Of a stretch of DNA of 64,000 nucleotides, positions 1-8,211 are shown piece after piece; the first letter of the stretch is position 1, and each line of letters starts with the position of its first letter. Source of the stretch: Pararheinheimera sp965283995 (GTDB taxonomy: Bacteria; Pseudomonadota; Gammaproteobacteria; Enterobacterales; Alteromonadaceae); contig NZ_CBDIQG010000001.1 of NCBI RefSeq assembly GCF_965283995.1, positions 2,294,001-2,358,000 on the forward strand, in the 5' to 3' direction. Both the position numbers and the translations under genes were made by a program. The notes beneath the pieces are model-generated. The model was given only the letters and a program-made list of their open reading frames with translations, ran no database searches and had not been told where the DNA came from.

Positions 1-654
1 CGGTCCCATGCTGGCCAGCGTAAAGGCAATGCCACCCGCTTTGGCCGGCAGTAAAAACCGGAATGGGCTGTTTTTCAGCCGCTGTTTCGCGACAGTAAAG
101 CGGGTGCCTTCGACAAAATTGATGATAGTGGTCGGCTGCTGGCGGAATTTTTCACAAGACTGGCGGGTGGTTTCGATGTCTTTACCCTGTAGCGCCGGAT
201 TGTTGCGGATCTGGGCTTGACTGTAGCGTTTCATAAACGGCATATCTAGCGCCCAGGACGCTGATCCGATAAATGGTACCCACTTCAGTTCTTCTTTTAA
301 AAAGAATTTCGGTTCCGGCATACGGTCCAGAGCGAACTGACTGAGCACCGGAATATCCAGCCAGCTTTTGTGATTGGAGATCAGCAAGTACCAGCGCTGT
401 GGCGACAGCTGCGCTTCACCTTCCAGTTGCCACTCGACTTTATTAAATAACTCAATTAGTTGGCGATTGTGCAGCGACCAGTGGCGGTACGCCCAATGCG
501 CTACTTTAGAGACTTTCAGCCGGGCCGCTGGCATTGGCAGCAGCAGTTTCAACATGCCACAACAAGTGACAATCAAACCCCATATTGTCAGGTTCAGCGT
601 AAACAACGGCAATGACAGCAATAAAATCAGCGGTGCGGGCAAAAAGGATAGCAT
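1..654 (-). CDS. PlsC-like acyltransferase, YihG-type (partial, C-terminus outside window)
   Basis: The first 218 residues run from an ATG at 654 leftward off the window edge. The translation shows an N-terminal hydrophobic segment, then NHKSWLDI, a form of the HX4D catalytic block I of glycerolipid acyltransferases, and VEGTRFT, the substrate-binding block. By family knowledge it would transfer an acyl chain to a lysophospholipid-type acceptor at the inner membrane. The downstream gene on the same strand encodes the same architecture, so this is a tandem duplicate. The two overlap by one base in a TGATG stop-start, which suggests translational coupling. The exact substrate cannot be told from sequence. 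Confidence 0.85.
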   Translation of the reverse strand, partial: MLSFLPAPLILLLSLPLFTLNLTIWGLIVTCCGMLKLLLPMPAARLKVSKVAHWAYRHWSLHNRQLIELFNKVEWQLEGEAQLSPQRWYLLISNHKSWLDIPVLSQFALDRMPEPKFFLKEELKWVPFIGSASWALDMPFMKRYSQAQIRNNPALQGKDIETTRQSCEKFRQQPTTIINFVEGTRFTVAKQRLKNSPFRFLLPAKAGGIAFTLASMGP

Positions 655-1544
655 CAGTACAACTCCTTCTTCAGCGCGGCTAACTGCAGGTCTTTGTCCA
701 GCCACAGCTGATTGACCCATTGCTGAAATTGCTGCCGGTACTGTGGGTCTTCGTAATCGCCAATCAAGCTGGGGTCAATCGGCAGCACCCGCACCCGTAC
801 CCGGATGTCGTGCACTTTACCGCTGATGTAATCCCAGAAACTCGGTGAGCCTTTGGGATAATAAATGGTCACGTCCAACAGTTTGTGCAGATGTTCGCCC
901 ATGGCGTTCAACACAAAAGAGATGCCGCCGGCTTTGGGTTTTAGCAGGTGCGCAAAGGGCGCTTGTTGTTTGTGATGTTTTTCCGGAGTGAAGCGCGTGC
1001 CTTCGAGGAAATTCATCACAGACACCGGTTTATAACGGAATTTCTCACAGGCTTTTCGCGTAGTCGCGACATCTTTGCCTTTTAATTCAGGATGTTTGGC
1101 CAGAAAAGCGGCGCTGTAACGTTTCATAAAAGGGAAATCCAGCGCCCACCAACAAATGCCGATCACCGGCACATAAATCAGTTCTTTTTTCAGGAAAAAT
1201 TTCAGGAACGGAATTTGGCGGTTAAATACTCTTTGCAGCACCAGAATGTCGACCCAGCTCTGGTGGTTGGCCACCACCAGATACCAGTCTTTCAGGCTCA
1301 GGGTTTCCAGACCTTTGATATCCCAGCGGATGCGGGTAAAGAGTGCGGTCGTGCAGTTATTGACGGAGATCCAGGCGCTGGCGCAACTGTCGAGCAGCCA
1401 GGTCATCCAGGTTTGCCAACGTTGAATAGGTGGCAGTTTTAAAATGGCGAGGCACAAAATAGGGACGGCCCAGAATAAGGTATTGCCGATATACAACAAG
1501 AAAGAAACCAAGCCAATCAGTGGTTTGGGCAAGAAATGCAGCAT
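654..1544 (-). CDS. PlsC-like acyltransferase, YihG-type
   Basis: This 296-residue protein has one or two N-terminal hydrophobic segments (about residues 5-40), then VANHQSWVDI (HX4D block I) and LEGTRFTPEK (block III), followed by KPKAGGI. These are the hallmarks of the lysophospholipid acyltransferase superfamily, and the long N-terminus and LEGTRFT block resemble E. coli YihG. It probably acylates a lysophosphatidate-like acceptor in the membrane, perhaps with a special acyl preference. It lies upstream of a second copy of the same family with a TGATG overlap, and downstream of the speA terminator, so the pair probably has its own promoter in the 1545-1580 gap. Confidence 0.88.
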   Translation of the reverse strand: MLHFLPKPLIGLVSFLLYIGNTLFWAVPILCLAILKLPPIQRWQTWMTWLLDSCASAWISVNNCTTALFTRIRWDIKGLETLSLKDWYLVVANHQSWVDILVLQRVFNRQIPFLKFFLKKELIYVPVIGICWWALDFPFMKRYSAAFLAKHPELKGKDVATTRKACEKFRYKPVSVMNFLEGTRFTPEKHHKQQAPFAHLLKPKAGGISFVLNAMGEHLHKLLDVTIYYPKGSPSFWDYISGKVHDIRVRVRVLPIDPSLIGDYEDPQYRQQFQQWVNQLWLDKDLQLAALKKELY

Positions 1545-1582
1545 CAGTTCTCTCCATGAGGTGAAATTTCGGTCGGCAATGT

Positions 1583-1612
1583 CAAAAAAAAGAGCAAGTC
1601 TGGCCTGCTCTT
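1583..1612 (-). terminator. Intrinsic terminator downstream of speA
   Basis: On the minus strand a perfect 7-bp stem AAGAGCA/TGCTCTT with a 9-nt loop is followed by a run of seven T. It lies 175 bp after the speA stop codon and before the acyltransferase pair, so it should end the speA transcript. Confidence 0.8.
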
Positions 1613-1620
1613 ATTTTTCC

Positions 1621-1770
1621 CTTCATCCTTGCAGTTGCGGCGGCGCTGGTTGCGTTCCTCGCACCAGTCACATAGACAGCTATGCTCATGGTGTCTCGTT
1701 CACTTGCCGCCTTGCCGCAACGGCATTGATATTGGGTATATACGTCAGCCGGAGCAATTGAACTGCTCCG
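1621..1770. other. Structured non-coding element in the speA 3' region
   Basis: Between the speA stop and its terminator lies a stretch with nested complementarity. TTGCGGCGGC (1635-1644) can pair with the GCC and GCCGCAA segments near 1708-1720 with a small bulge. Inside are a hairpin CTGGT-T-GCG/CGC-ACCAG (1646-1667) and a perfect hairpin CATAG-acag-CTATG (1671-1684). A separate 7-bp hairpin CGGAGCA/TGCTCCG lies at 1750-1770. Short ORFs cross it on both strands, but none has a ribosome-binding site or recognisable family. It could be a structured 3' UTR, a small RNA or a palindromic dispersed repeat. Confidence 0.5.
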
Positions 1771-1786
1771 ACCTGTACAGTCTACC

Positions 1787-3670
1787 TTAATCTTCGAAGT
1801 AGGTGTACCCGTAAACACCGGCCTTCAGTTCATCCAGCATCGCTTGTTGAGCGTCAGCGCTGAGGCTGCTGCGACCTAACTGATTTGAGTAAGAGTTAAT
1901 CAGTTTTTCCGCATCAAACGCCACATAACGCAGCACGTCGGCGACAGTATCGCCTTTGATGGCGTTGCCGAGGTGATAGGTACCGTCCGGGTTCAGTTCA
2001 ACGTGCACCGAATCGGTATCGCCAAACAGGTTGTGTAAATCGCCGAGGATCTCCTGATAGGCGCCGACCATGAACATACCAATCAGATATTGCTCATCTT
2101 CTTTGTATTCCGGCAGCGGCAGGCTGCTTTCGATACCATTGCCATCGGCATAACTTTTCAGTGCACCATCTGAGTCACAGGTGATGTCCTGAATAATAGC
2201 GCGGCGGTCCAGTGGTTCGTTCATCCGCTCCAGCGGCATCACCGGGAACAGCTGATCAATACCCCAGGCATCCGGCATCGACTGGAACAACGAGAAGTTG
2301 ACGAACAACTTGTCGGCCAGTTTTTCGTTCAGATCATCGTGAATTTCACGATGCGAACGTGAACTGAGGTCCAGCATGTCCTTCACTTTGTTGATGGTGG
2401 CAAAGTAGATTTGCTCCAGCAACGACCAGTCTTTTAACGTCAGCAAACCATGCACATATTGCGCATGCGCGTCGGTGAAGTAATGTACGGCATCGTGATA
2501 GGCTTCGACGGCAGAGCGTGGCGTGACGTTCTGGTAGGAATCCCACAGCGCCCAAACCACTTGTGGTGAATCTTCTGATGGCTCCGGCAGGTAACGCAGG
2601 CCTGGTGCGCGTTCAACGTCGATTGCATCAGTGATCAGCACAGCGTGGTGTGCAGTCATGGCGCGACCGGATTCAGTGATGATGTTCGGATGCGGCAGGT
2701 CGTATTCGTCACAAACTTCTTTTAAGCCAAACACGACGTTCCGCGCATATTCATACATGGTGTAGTTCATCGAACAGGCTGAACGTGAGTTCGAGCCTTC
2801 GTAATCGACACCGAGACCACCGCCGACGTCTACAGTCGTGATAGGTACACCCAGCGTGCGCAGTTCAGCGTAGTGACGGGCACATTCACGGATCGCGTTG
2901 TGGATGTCGCGGATATTGGCAATTTGCGAACCGATATGGAAATGCACCAGTTGTAACAGGTCGAGCTTGCCAGCTTCTTTTAAGATATCAATGGCTTGCA
3001 GAACTTGTGTTGCAGTTAAGCCAAATTTACCTTTTTCCCCGCCGGTGTTTTGCCATTTGCCTTTACCGACTGAGTTCAGCTTGATGCGAATACCGATCAT
3101 CGGTGCAGCGCCCAGGCTGTCGATTTCCCGCAGCAGCGTTTTCAGTTCAGATAATTTTTCCACGACGACATACACAGTGTGACCCATCATCTGGCCAATA
3201 GTCGCCAGACGCAGGAATTCACTGTCTTTGTAACCGTTACAAACGATTTTCAGCGGTTTTTCCGTGACGCCCAGGATCGCCATCAGTTCAGGTTTTGAAC
3301 CGGCTTCCAGACCCACTTTATTGCTGGTGTGCACCAGCTTTTTCACCACAGAATATTGCTGGTTTACTTTGATTGGATAAACAGCGGTGTATTCGCCCTG
3401 ATACTCCCGCTCAGATTTTGCTTTGGCAAAAGAGCTGATTAAGGTTTCAACCCGGTGCTGCAGGATGTCGGTAAACCGCACCAGCACTGGTAAAGTCAGA
3501 CCTTCTTGTTTAAAACGTGCTGTCAGTTCCGGGAAACTAATGCCCGGCTTGCTGTGATCCTGATCCGGATAAGCAATGAGATCGCCATTGGCGTTGACGT
3601 CAAAGTAGCCTTCGCTCCAGACTGCAACGTTATAAATAGATCTTGCTTTGTCGATACCCCATTCTGCCAT
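1787..3670 (-). CDS. speA: Biosynthetic arginine decarboxylase
   Basis: The enzyme converts arginine to agmatine using PLP, the first step of the agmatine route to putrescine. The 627-residue product begins MAEWGIDKAR; I chose the ATG at 3670 because AAGGG lies about nine bases upstream and homologues start here, although the frame stays open to 3745. The PLP lysine is in AVYPIKVNQQ (K101), VGLEAGSKPE follows, and VDVGGGLGVDYEG is the glycine-rich PLP-phosphate loop. Length matches the family (about 630-660). It is divergent from speE across a 129-bp shared promoter region, so putrescine supply and spermidine synthesis sit together. Confidence 0.97.
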   Translation of the reverse strand: MAEWGIDKARSIYNVAVWSEGYFDVNANGDLIAYPDQDHSKPGISFPELTARFKQEGLTLPVLVRFTDILQHRVETLISSFAKAKSEREYQGEYTAVYPIKVNQQYSVVKKLVHTSNKVGLEAGSKPELMAILGVTEKPLKIVCNGYKDSEFLRLATIGQMMGHTVYVVVEKLSELKTLLREIDSLGAAPMIGIRIKLNSVGKGKWQNTGGEKGKFGLTATQVLQAIDILKEAGKLDLLQLVHFHIGSQIANIRDIHNAIRECARHYAELRTLGVPITTVDVGGGLGVDYEGSNSRSACSMNYTMYEYARNVVFGLKEVCDEYDLPHPNIITESGRAMTAHHAVLITDAIDVERAPGLRYLPEPSEDSPQVVWALWDSYQNVTPRSAVEAYHDAVHYFTDAHAQYVHGLLTLKDWSLLEQIYFATINKVKDMLDLSSRSHREIHDDLNEKLADKLFVNFSLFQSMPDAWGIDQLFPVMPLERMNEPLDRRAIIQDITCDSDGALKSYADGNGIESSLPLPEYKEDEQYLIGMFMVGAYQEILGDLHNLFGDTDSVHVELNPDGTYHLGNAIKGDTVADVLRYVAFDAEKLINSYSNQLGRSSLSADAQQAMLDELKAGVYGYTYFED

Positions 3671-3799
3671 TGTCGTGCCCTTAGAAAAAATAGGCCGCCA
3701 TTTTATTCGTATCGGCGGCAAAAAAACATGAAAAGTTTGTCTCACGCCGGCTTCACTGGCAAAATATTTAGCCCCTGAATCATTACCCGGAGTGGATCA

Positions 3800-4660
3800 A
3801 TGTCAGAACTCAATTCACAACAGTGGTTTACCGAGATCTTCGCGCCAAGCGGCAGTGCGTTTTCGTTAAGAACCGAGCAAAAATTAGCTGAGGTTCAGTC
3901 ACCTTTCCAGCACATCGAAATCTATAAGACCACCGATTTTGGCAATCTGATGGTGATCGATGGTGTCATTATGCTGACAACACGTGACAATTTCCTGTAT
4001 CACGAGATGCTGAGCCACCCGGTATTGTTCACACATCCGGATCCGCGCAACGTTGTGATCATCGGCGGCGGTGACTGCGGCACATTACGCGAAGTGTTGA
4101 AACACCGATCAGTCACACAGGTCACGCAAATTGATATCGACGAGCAAGTGACGCGAATGGCGGAACAGTTTTTCCCGGAACTGTGTGCCTCGAATCATGA
4201 CCCGCGCGCCACACTGCTGTTCGCCGATGGCATTCAGTATATGCGTGATGCGGCGCCTGAAAGCGTCGACGTCGTGATTGTTGATTCAACCGATCCGATT
4301 GGTCCGGGCGAAGGTTTGTTTAACCGCGCCTTCTACCAAAGCTGTTTTGCCGCATTAAAACCGGGCGGCATTCTGGTGCAACAAAGCGAATCGCCGCTGA
4401 TCCATCTGCAACTGCTGAACGATATGCGCCAGGCAATGAAAGACGCTGGTTTTGCCGAGCTGCAAACGCTGCAGTTCCCGCAAATGGTCTATCCCAGCGG
4501 CTGGTGGACCTGCACTATGGCACGGAAAGATGAACACTTCAGTGGTTTTCGCCGTGAAGCGGCGACAAATCCGGGTTTTGCGACCGAATACTACAACGCC
4601 GACATTCATCAGGCGTCGCTGGCGCTGCCAAACTTTATGCGTCGTGAGTTAAAGCCCTGA
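3800..4660 (+). CDS. speE: Spermidine synthase (putrescine aminopropyltransferase)
   Basis: It transfers an aminopropyl group from decarboxylated S-adenosylmethionine to putrescine, giving spermidine. The 286-residue protein contains IGGGDCGTLREVLKH, the cosubstrate-binding loop (the second loop glycine is Cys here), and DSTDPIGPGEGLF, the DSxDPxGP signature around the catalytic aspartate. The start ATG is preceded by CGGAG. It is divergent from speA and followed by a strong intrinsic terminator. No speD is visible in the window, so decarboxylated SAM must be made by a gene elsewhere. Confidence 0.96.
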   Translation: MSELNSQQWFTEIFAPSGSAFSLRTEQKLAEVQSPFQHIEIYKTTDFGNLMVIDGVIMLTTRDNFLYHEMLSHPVLFTHPDPRNVVIIGGGDCGTLREVLKHRSVTQVTQIDIDEQVTRMAEQFFPELCASNHDPRATLLFADGIQYMRDAAPESVDVVIVDSTDPIGPGEGLFNRAFYQSCFAALKPGGILVQQSESPLIHLQLLNDMRQAMKDAGFAELQTLQFPQMVYPSGWWTCTMARKDEHFSGFRREAATNPGFATEYYNADIHQASLALPNFMRRELKP

Positions 4661-4677
4661 GTTACCTTCTTACCAGG

Positions 4678-4708
4678 AAAACGGCCGCCAGACAGCGGCC
4701 GTTTTTTT
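4678..4708 (+). terminator. Intrinsic terminator of speE
   Basis: An 8-bp perfect stem ACGGCCGC/GCGGCCGT with loop CAGACA, extended by A-T pairs, is followed by seven T, 17 bp after the speE stop. Confidence 0.92.
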
Positions 4709-4826
4709 ATGTACAGGGTGTACGGTATAGAGAGGCAGGGCTTTCGAAACGCCAACAATTTGGCGTTTCGCCTGACGAACGCCATCCGCTCTGCGAATGG
4801 CAAACGCACGGAGCGTTTTGTGGTGA
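4709..4826 (+). repeat. Two-hairpin intergenic repeat, copy 1
   Basis: This stretch closely matches 28355-28483 on the same strand. Shared blocks include ACGGTATAG, CAGGG, the AAACGCCAACA/TGGCGTTTCGCCTGA hairpin region and a GAACGCCAT-CTCTGC-AATGGCAAA block. It can fold into a perfect 10- to 11-bp hairpin (4745-4770) and a 9-bp hairpin with one mismatch (4781-4801). Both copies start directly after the T-tract of an intrinsic terminator. It carries no credible ORF. Confidence 0.8.
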
Positions 4827-4912
4827 ATAATAAAACTGCAGGAACATTTTGGGTAAATAAAAAAGGGATGCATCAAACAACCTGCACCCCTGGGGACAAA
4901 AATCAGCCGGTG

Positions 4913-5554
4913 TTACTGACCGGTCAGCGGCTCAATCTGAATTTCAACGCGGCGATTTTTCGCCCGGTTCTGCTCGGACGTATTGGCAACCAGCGGCTGG
5001 TCTGGGCCTGCGCCCTGAGTGACTAATCGACGATCGTCAATGCGCTGTGCACTCAGGTAGTTTTTCACCGTATCCGCCCGCGCCTGGGATAACCGCAGGT
5101 TCAGCTCGCGACCACCGGTATCGTCGGTGTGGCCGGTGATCACCAGCAGGGTTTTGTCATATTCAGCCAGTACTTTCGCGATGTCATTCAGCACCGGATA
5201 CAGCTCAGCGCGGATGTCGCTACGACCGGAGGCAAAGGTAATTTGCGACGGGATCTCGAGTTTCAGCACGTCGCCTTCGCGTTTGACCTGTACACCTGAA
5301 CCGGCCAGCTGTTCTTCCAGCGCCTGCTCCTGGTTATCCATATAACGGCCAATCGCGGCGCCACTGAGCGCACCTAGCACTGCGCCCAATGCCACCCGTT
5401 TATTCTTGTGATTGCCAGTCGCTTTACCGGCGACACCGCCAACGACAGCGCCGATAGCGGCACCCCGGGTGGTATTGTCCTGCGGGAACTGGGCACAACC
5501 GGCCAGTGTCAGGCTGGCAGCAGCGGCAAGAGCAGTCAGGCGATAAAAAGTCAT
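4913..5554 (-). CDS. OmpA-family outer-membrane lipoprotein, YiaD-like
   Basis: The 213-residue protein has a lipobox SLTLAGC with the lipidated cysteine at residue 20, a glycine-zipper segment rich in GAAIGAVVGG-type repeats (about 30-70), and a C-terminal OmpA domain with TGHTDDTGG and LSQARADTVKNYL, which bind peptidoglycan. By family knowledge it anchors the outer membrane to the cell wall; E. coli YiaD has the same length and order. It is divergent from proBA. No clear terminator was seen after its stop, where repeat copy 1 lies. Confidence 0.9.
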   Translation of the reverse strand: MTFYRLTALAAAASLTLAGCAQFPQDNTTRGAAIGAVVGGVAGKATGNHKNKRVALGAVLGALSGAAIGRYMDNQEQALEEQLAGSGVQVKREGDVLKLEIPSQITFASGRSDIRAELYPVLNDIAKVLAEYDKTLLVITGHTDDTGGRELNLRLSQARADTVKNYLSAQRIDDRRLVTQGAGPDQPLVANTSEQNRAKNRRVEIQIEPLTGQ

Positions 5555-5773
5555 CAGAGAATCCTGTGGGTTTATATGAGAGAAAAGAGATAGATGCGAC
5601 CGAGTCTGGCGTCGCCCCGCTGAATTATGGCTGAATCAGCCCTGTACGGACCACCGTTTAACCTGTGGTTGGCGCTGTTGGCCGCGCTGCTTAAACTGAT
5701 CGGTGCTCTGGACATGTATACGGCTAAACAGTTAAGCTGCCGCTTAATTAAACAAAGTCGGAGATGCAGGCAA

Positions 5774-6886
5774 ATGGCGGGGTTCAGCTGGAAACGGATT
5801 GTGATCAAAGTGGGCAGTGCTTTGATTGCACCGGCAGGGAAAGGCACTTCAACCCGCTATTTATTGGCTATCGCCCGTTTTATCAGTGAATGCAAATTAC
5901 GTGGCGTTGAAGTGGTGCTGGTGTCCAGCGGTAGCGTGGCCGCCGGTCGTTCTGCCATCGAATTTACCCATCAGCCGTTGCCGATCAATGTCAAACAGGC
6001 GTTGGCTGCTATTGGTCAGGCGCAGATGATGGCGACCTGGAGCCAGCTGCTCGATTGGCCTTGTGCGCAAATTCTGTTAACCCATGCCGATCTGGCTGAC
6101 CGTCGGCGCTACCTGAATATCGATAATACCTTGCGCACGCTGTTAAGCCACGGCGCACTGCCGATCGTCAACGAAAACGATACCGTCGCCACCAAAGAGT
6201 TGCGGGTTGGTGATAACGACAATCTGGCAGCGATGGTAGCGTCTGTGGTCGAAGCTGATGCGCTGATTATCTGCTCCGACGTCGATGGTTTATACACAGC
6301 CAATCCGCGCACCGACGCCACCGCTTGCTTAATCCCCCGTGTTGAAGCACTGACGGCAGACATCTATGCAATGGCCGGTGGCAGTCATCACAGTACCGGC
6401 ACCGGCGGCATGGTGACCAAACTACAGGCTGCCGACAAAGCCACTGCCGTCGGTATTGAAACGCTGATTATCAATGGCCAGCGCGCCCAGAGTTTTGAAG
6501 CATTATTGAATGGCGAGGCGGTCGGCACTTTGTTCGCGGCCCGGCAAACTACACTCAGCGCGAAAAAACATTGGTTATTGCATTCCAGCAAAGCCAGCGC
6601 CGAAGTCTGGCTGGATCAAGGGGCGGCGCAGGCCGTACAGCATAAAGGCGCTTCCTTACTGGCTAAAGGCGTCAGCCAGGTGCAGGGCGAATTCGATAAA
6701 GGGGACGCAGTCTGGTTACTGGCACCGGATGGCAGCAAAATTGCCAAAGGTGTCAGTCAATATAATGCGGCCGAACTGAACAAAATCAAAGGCATCCACA
6801 GTGATCAAATTGCCGCCGTGCTGGGTTATTGCCCAAGCGAAGTGGCGGTGCACCGGGATGATTTAGTCGTTTTACAGGGAGCTTAA
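5774..6886 (+). CDS. proB: Glutamate 5-kinase
   Basis: ProB phosphorylates glutamate to gamma-glutamyl phosphate, the first step of proline synthesis, and is normally feedback-inhibited by proline. The 370-residue product has the amino-acid-kinase domain (RIVIKVGSALI, LVSSGSVAAGR, NENDTVA, GDNDNLAA, GTGGMVTKLQAA) followed by a C-terminal PUA domain, so it is the long form. I chose the ATG at 5774, starting MAGFSWKRIVIK, because CGGAG lies about ten bases upstream and E. coli ProB aligns there. The open frame extends to 5627 but that part looks non-coding. It is one base from proA. Confidence 0.95.
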   Translation: MAGFSWKRIVIKVGSALIAPAGKGTSTRYLLAIARFISECKLRGVEVVLVSSGSVAAGRSAIEFTHQPLPINVKQALAAIGQAQMMATWSQLLDWPCAQILLTHADLADRRRYLNIDNTLRTLLSHGALPIVNENDTVATKELRVGDNDNLAAMVASVVEADALIICSDVDGLYTANPRTDATACLIPRVEALTADIYAMAGGSHHSTGTGGMVTKLQAADKATAVGIETLIINGQRAQSFEALLNGEAVGTLFAARQTTLSAKKHWLLHSSKASAEVWLDQGAAQAVQHKGASLLAKGVSQVQGEFDKGDAVWLLAPDGSKIAKGVSQYNAAELNKIKGIHSDQIAAVLGYCPSEVAVHRDDLVVLQGA

Positions 6887-6887
6887 C

Positions 6888-8159
6888 ATGCAGTCCGCAG
6901 AACAAAGCCGCAGATTTGACGTGGTCGCGCTGTGCGTGCAGGCCAAAGCTGCCAGCCGGCAATTGGCACAGCTGTCAGAGGCGAAAAAGAACCAGATCCT
7001 GAGCGATATGGCCGCAGCGCTGATTGAGGCCACACCGACCATTCTGGCAGCGAATGCACTCGATATGGCGGCGGCACGGGAAAAAGAGCTGGCGCCGGCG
7101 ATGCAGGACCGGCTGTTATTAACTGCAGAGCGGTTGTTGCAATTAGCGACGGCGGTGCGGCAAATTGCGGCGTTACCAGACCCGGTCGGGCAAATCCGGC
7201 AGCTGGCACCAAGGCCTAATGGCATCCAGGTGGGCCGGATGCGAATTCCGCTCGGTGTCATCGCGATGATTTATGAAGCCCGGCCGAACGTGACTGCAGA
7301 TGCAGGCGCTTTGTGTCTGAAATCCGGCAATGCGGTGATTTTAAGGGGCGGTCGTGAAGCCCTGCATTCCAGTCTGGCGATTGCTGCAGTGTTGCAACAA
7401 GTGCTTGAGCAGCATCAGATCAATCCAGCCGCGATTGCGGTGTTACCTGACCCGGACCGCGCTATTTTGCTGGAACTGCTGCAACAAAAAGACTACGTCG
7501 ATTTGGTGATCCCGCGTGGCGGCGAAGGCTTAATCCATTTTGTCAGTGACAACAGCCGCATTCCGGTGATCCAACATTACAAAGGGATCTGCCATTTGTT
7601 TGTCGACAAAGCGGCAGATCCCGACAAAGCCTTAGCGCTGTTGTTGAACGGTAAAACGCAGCGGCCAGGCGTCTGTAATGCGCTGGAAACCTTGCTGGTC
7701 CATCAGGACATCGCGGCGGCATTTTTACCTTTGGTTGGGGCGGCACTGGCAGAAAAAGGAGTGCAGGTATTTGCCTGCCCGCGCAGTCTGGGCTATTTCA
7801 GCGCGGCGCAAGCGGCCGGGCCTGACCAATACGACACGGAATATCTGGCGCTGGCTTTGTCGGTGCGGGTGGTGGCTAGTTTTGCCGATGCGACTGCGCA
7901 TATTGAACAGCACAGCTCAGGCCATACCGAAGTGATTTGTACCCAGGACATCAGCCGGGCGCAGCGCTTTCTGAAACAGATCAACTCCGCAGTGGTGATG
8001 GTCAATGCCTCGTCGCGGTTTTCCGATGGCGGCGAGCTGGGGCTCGGGGCAGAAATCGGCATCTCCACCAGTAAACTACATGCCTATGGCCCGATGGGGT
8101 TGGAGTCGTTAACGACGGAAAAATACATCGTCATCGGGGACGGACAGGTGCGTAGTTAA
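6888..8159 (+). CDS. proA: Gamma-glutamyl phosphate reductase
   Basis: ProA reduces gamma-glutamyl phosphate with NADPH to glutamate semialdehyde, the second proline step. The 423-residue protein is of the aldehyde-dehydrogenase fold: GVIAMIYEARPNVT and LCLKSGNAVILRGG are ProA signatures, and RPGVCNALETLLVH contains the catalytic cysteine. The start ATG follows the proB stop by one base with GGAG in the proB end, so translation is coupled and the two form an operon. Length matches E. coli ProA (417). Confidence 0.96.
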   Translation: MQSAEQSRRFDVVALCVQAKAASRQLAQLSEAKKNQILSDMAAALIEATPTILAANALDMAAAREKELAPAMQDRLLLTAERLLQLATAVRQIAALPDPVGQIRQLAPRPNGIQVGRMRIPLGVIAMIYEARPNVTADAGALCLKSGNAVILRGGREALHSSLAIAAVLQQVLEQHQINPAAIAVLPDPDRAILLELLQQKDYVDLVIPRGGEGLIHFVSDNSRIPVIQHYKGICHLFVDKAADPDKALALLLNGKTQRPGVCNALETLLVHQDIAAAFLPLVGAALAEKGVQVFACPRSLGYFSAAQAAGPDQYDTEYLALALSVRVVASFADATAHIEQHSSGHTEVICTQDISRAQRFLKQINSAVVMVNASSRFSDGGELGLGAEIGISTSKLHAYGPMGLESLTTEKYIVIGDGQVRS

Positions 8160-8165
8160 CTTTTG

Positions 8166-8195
8166 ACCAGCCGCTGTCTGCTGGCAGCGGCTGGT
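8166..8195. terminator. Convergent hairpin between proA and the HD-GYP-like gene
   Basis: A perfect 11-bp stem ACCAGCCGCTG/CAGCGGCTGGT with an 8-nt loop lies directly after the proA stop. There is no T-tract on either side, so it may be a transcript-end stabiliser or a weak bidirectional terminator. Confidence 0.45.
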
Positions 8196-8211
8196 ACCAC
8201 CTGCCATCTGA

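Noticed and set aside
1582..1818. Short open frames on both strands in the speA 3' region
   Set aside because: They follow the palindromic structure and have no ribosome-binding site; I treat the region as a structured non-coding element.
4709..5026. 105-codon frame through repeat copy 1
   Set aside because: It crosses the repeat and the end of the YiaD-like gene on the opposite strand, with no ribosome-binding site.
5627..5773. Upstream extension of proB
   Set aside because: ProB homologues begin at MAGFSWKRIVIK; the extra 49 codons hold the promoter region between divergent genes.
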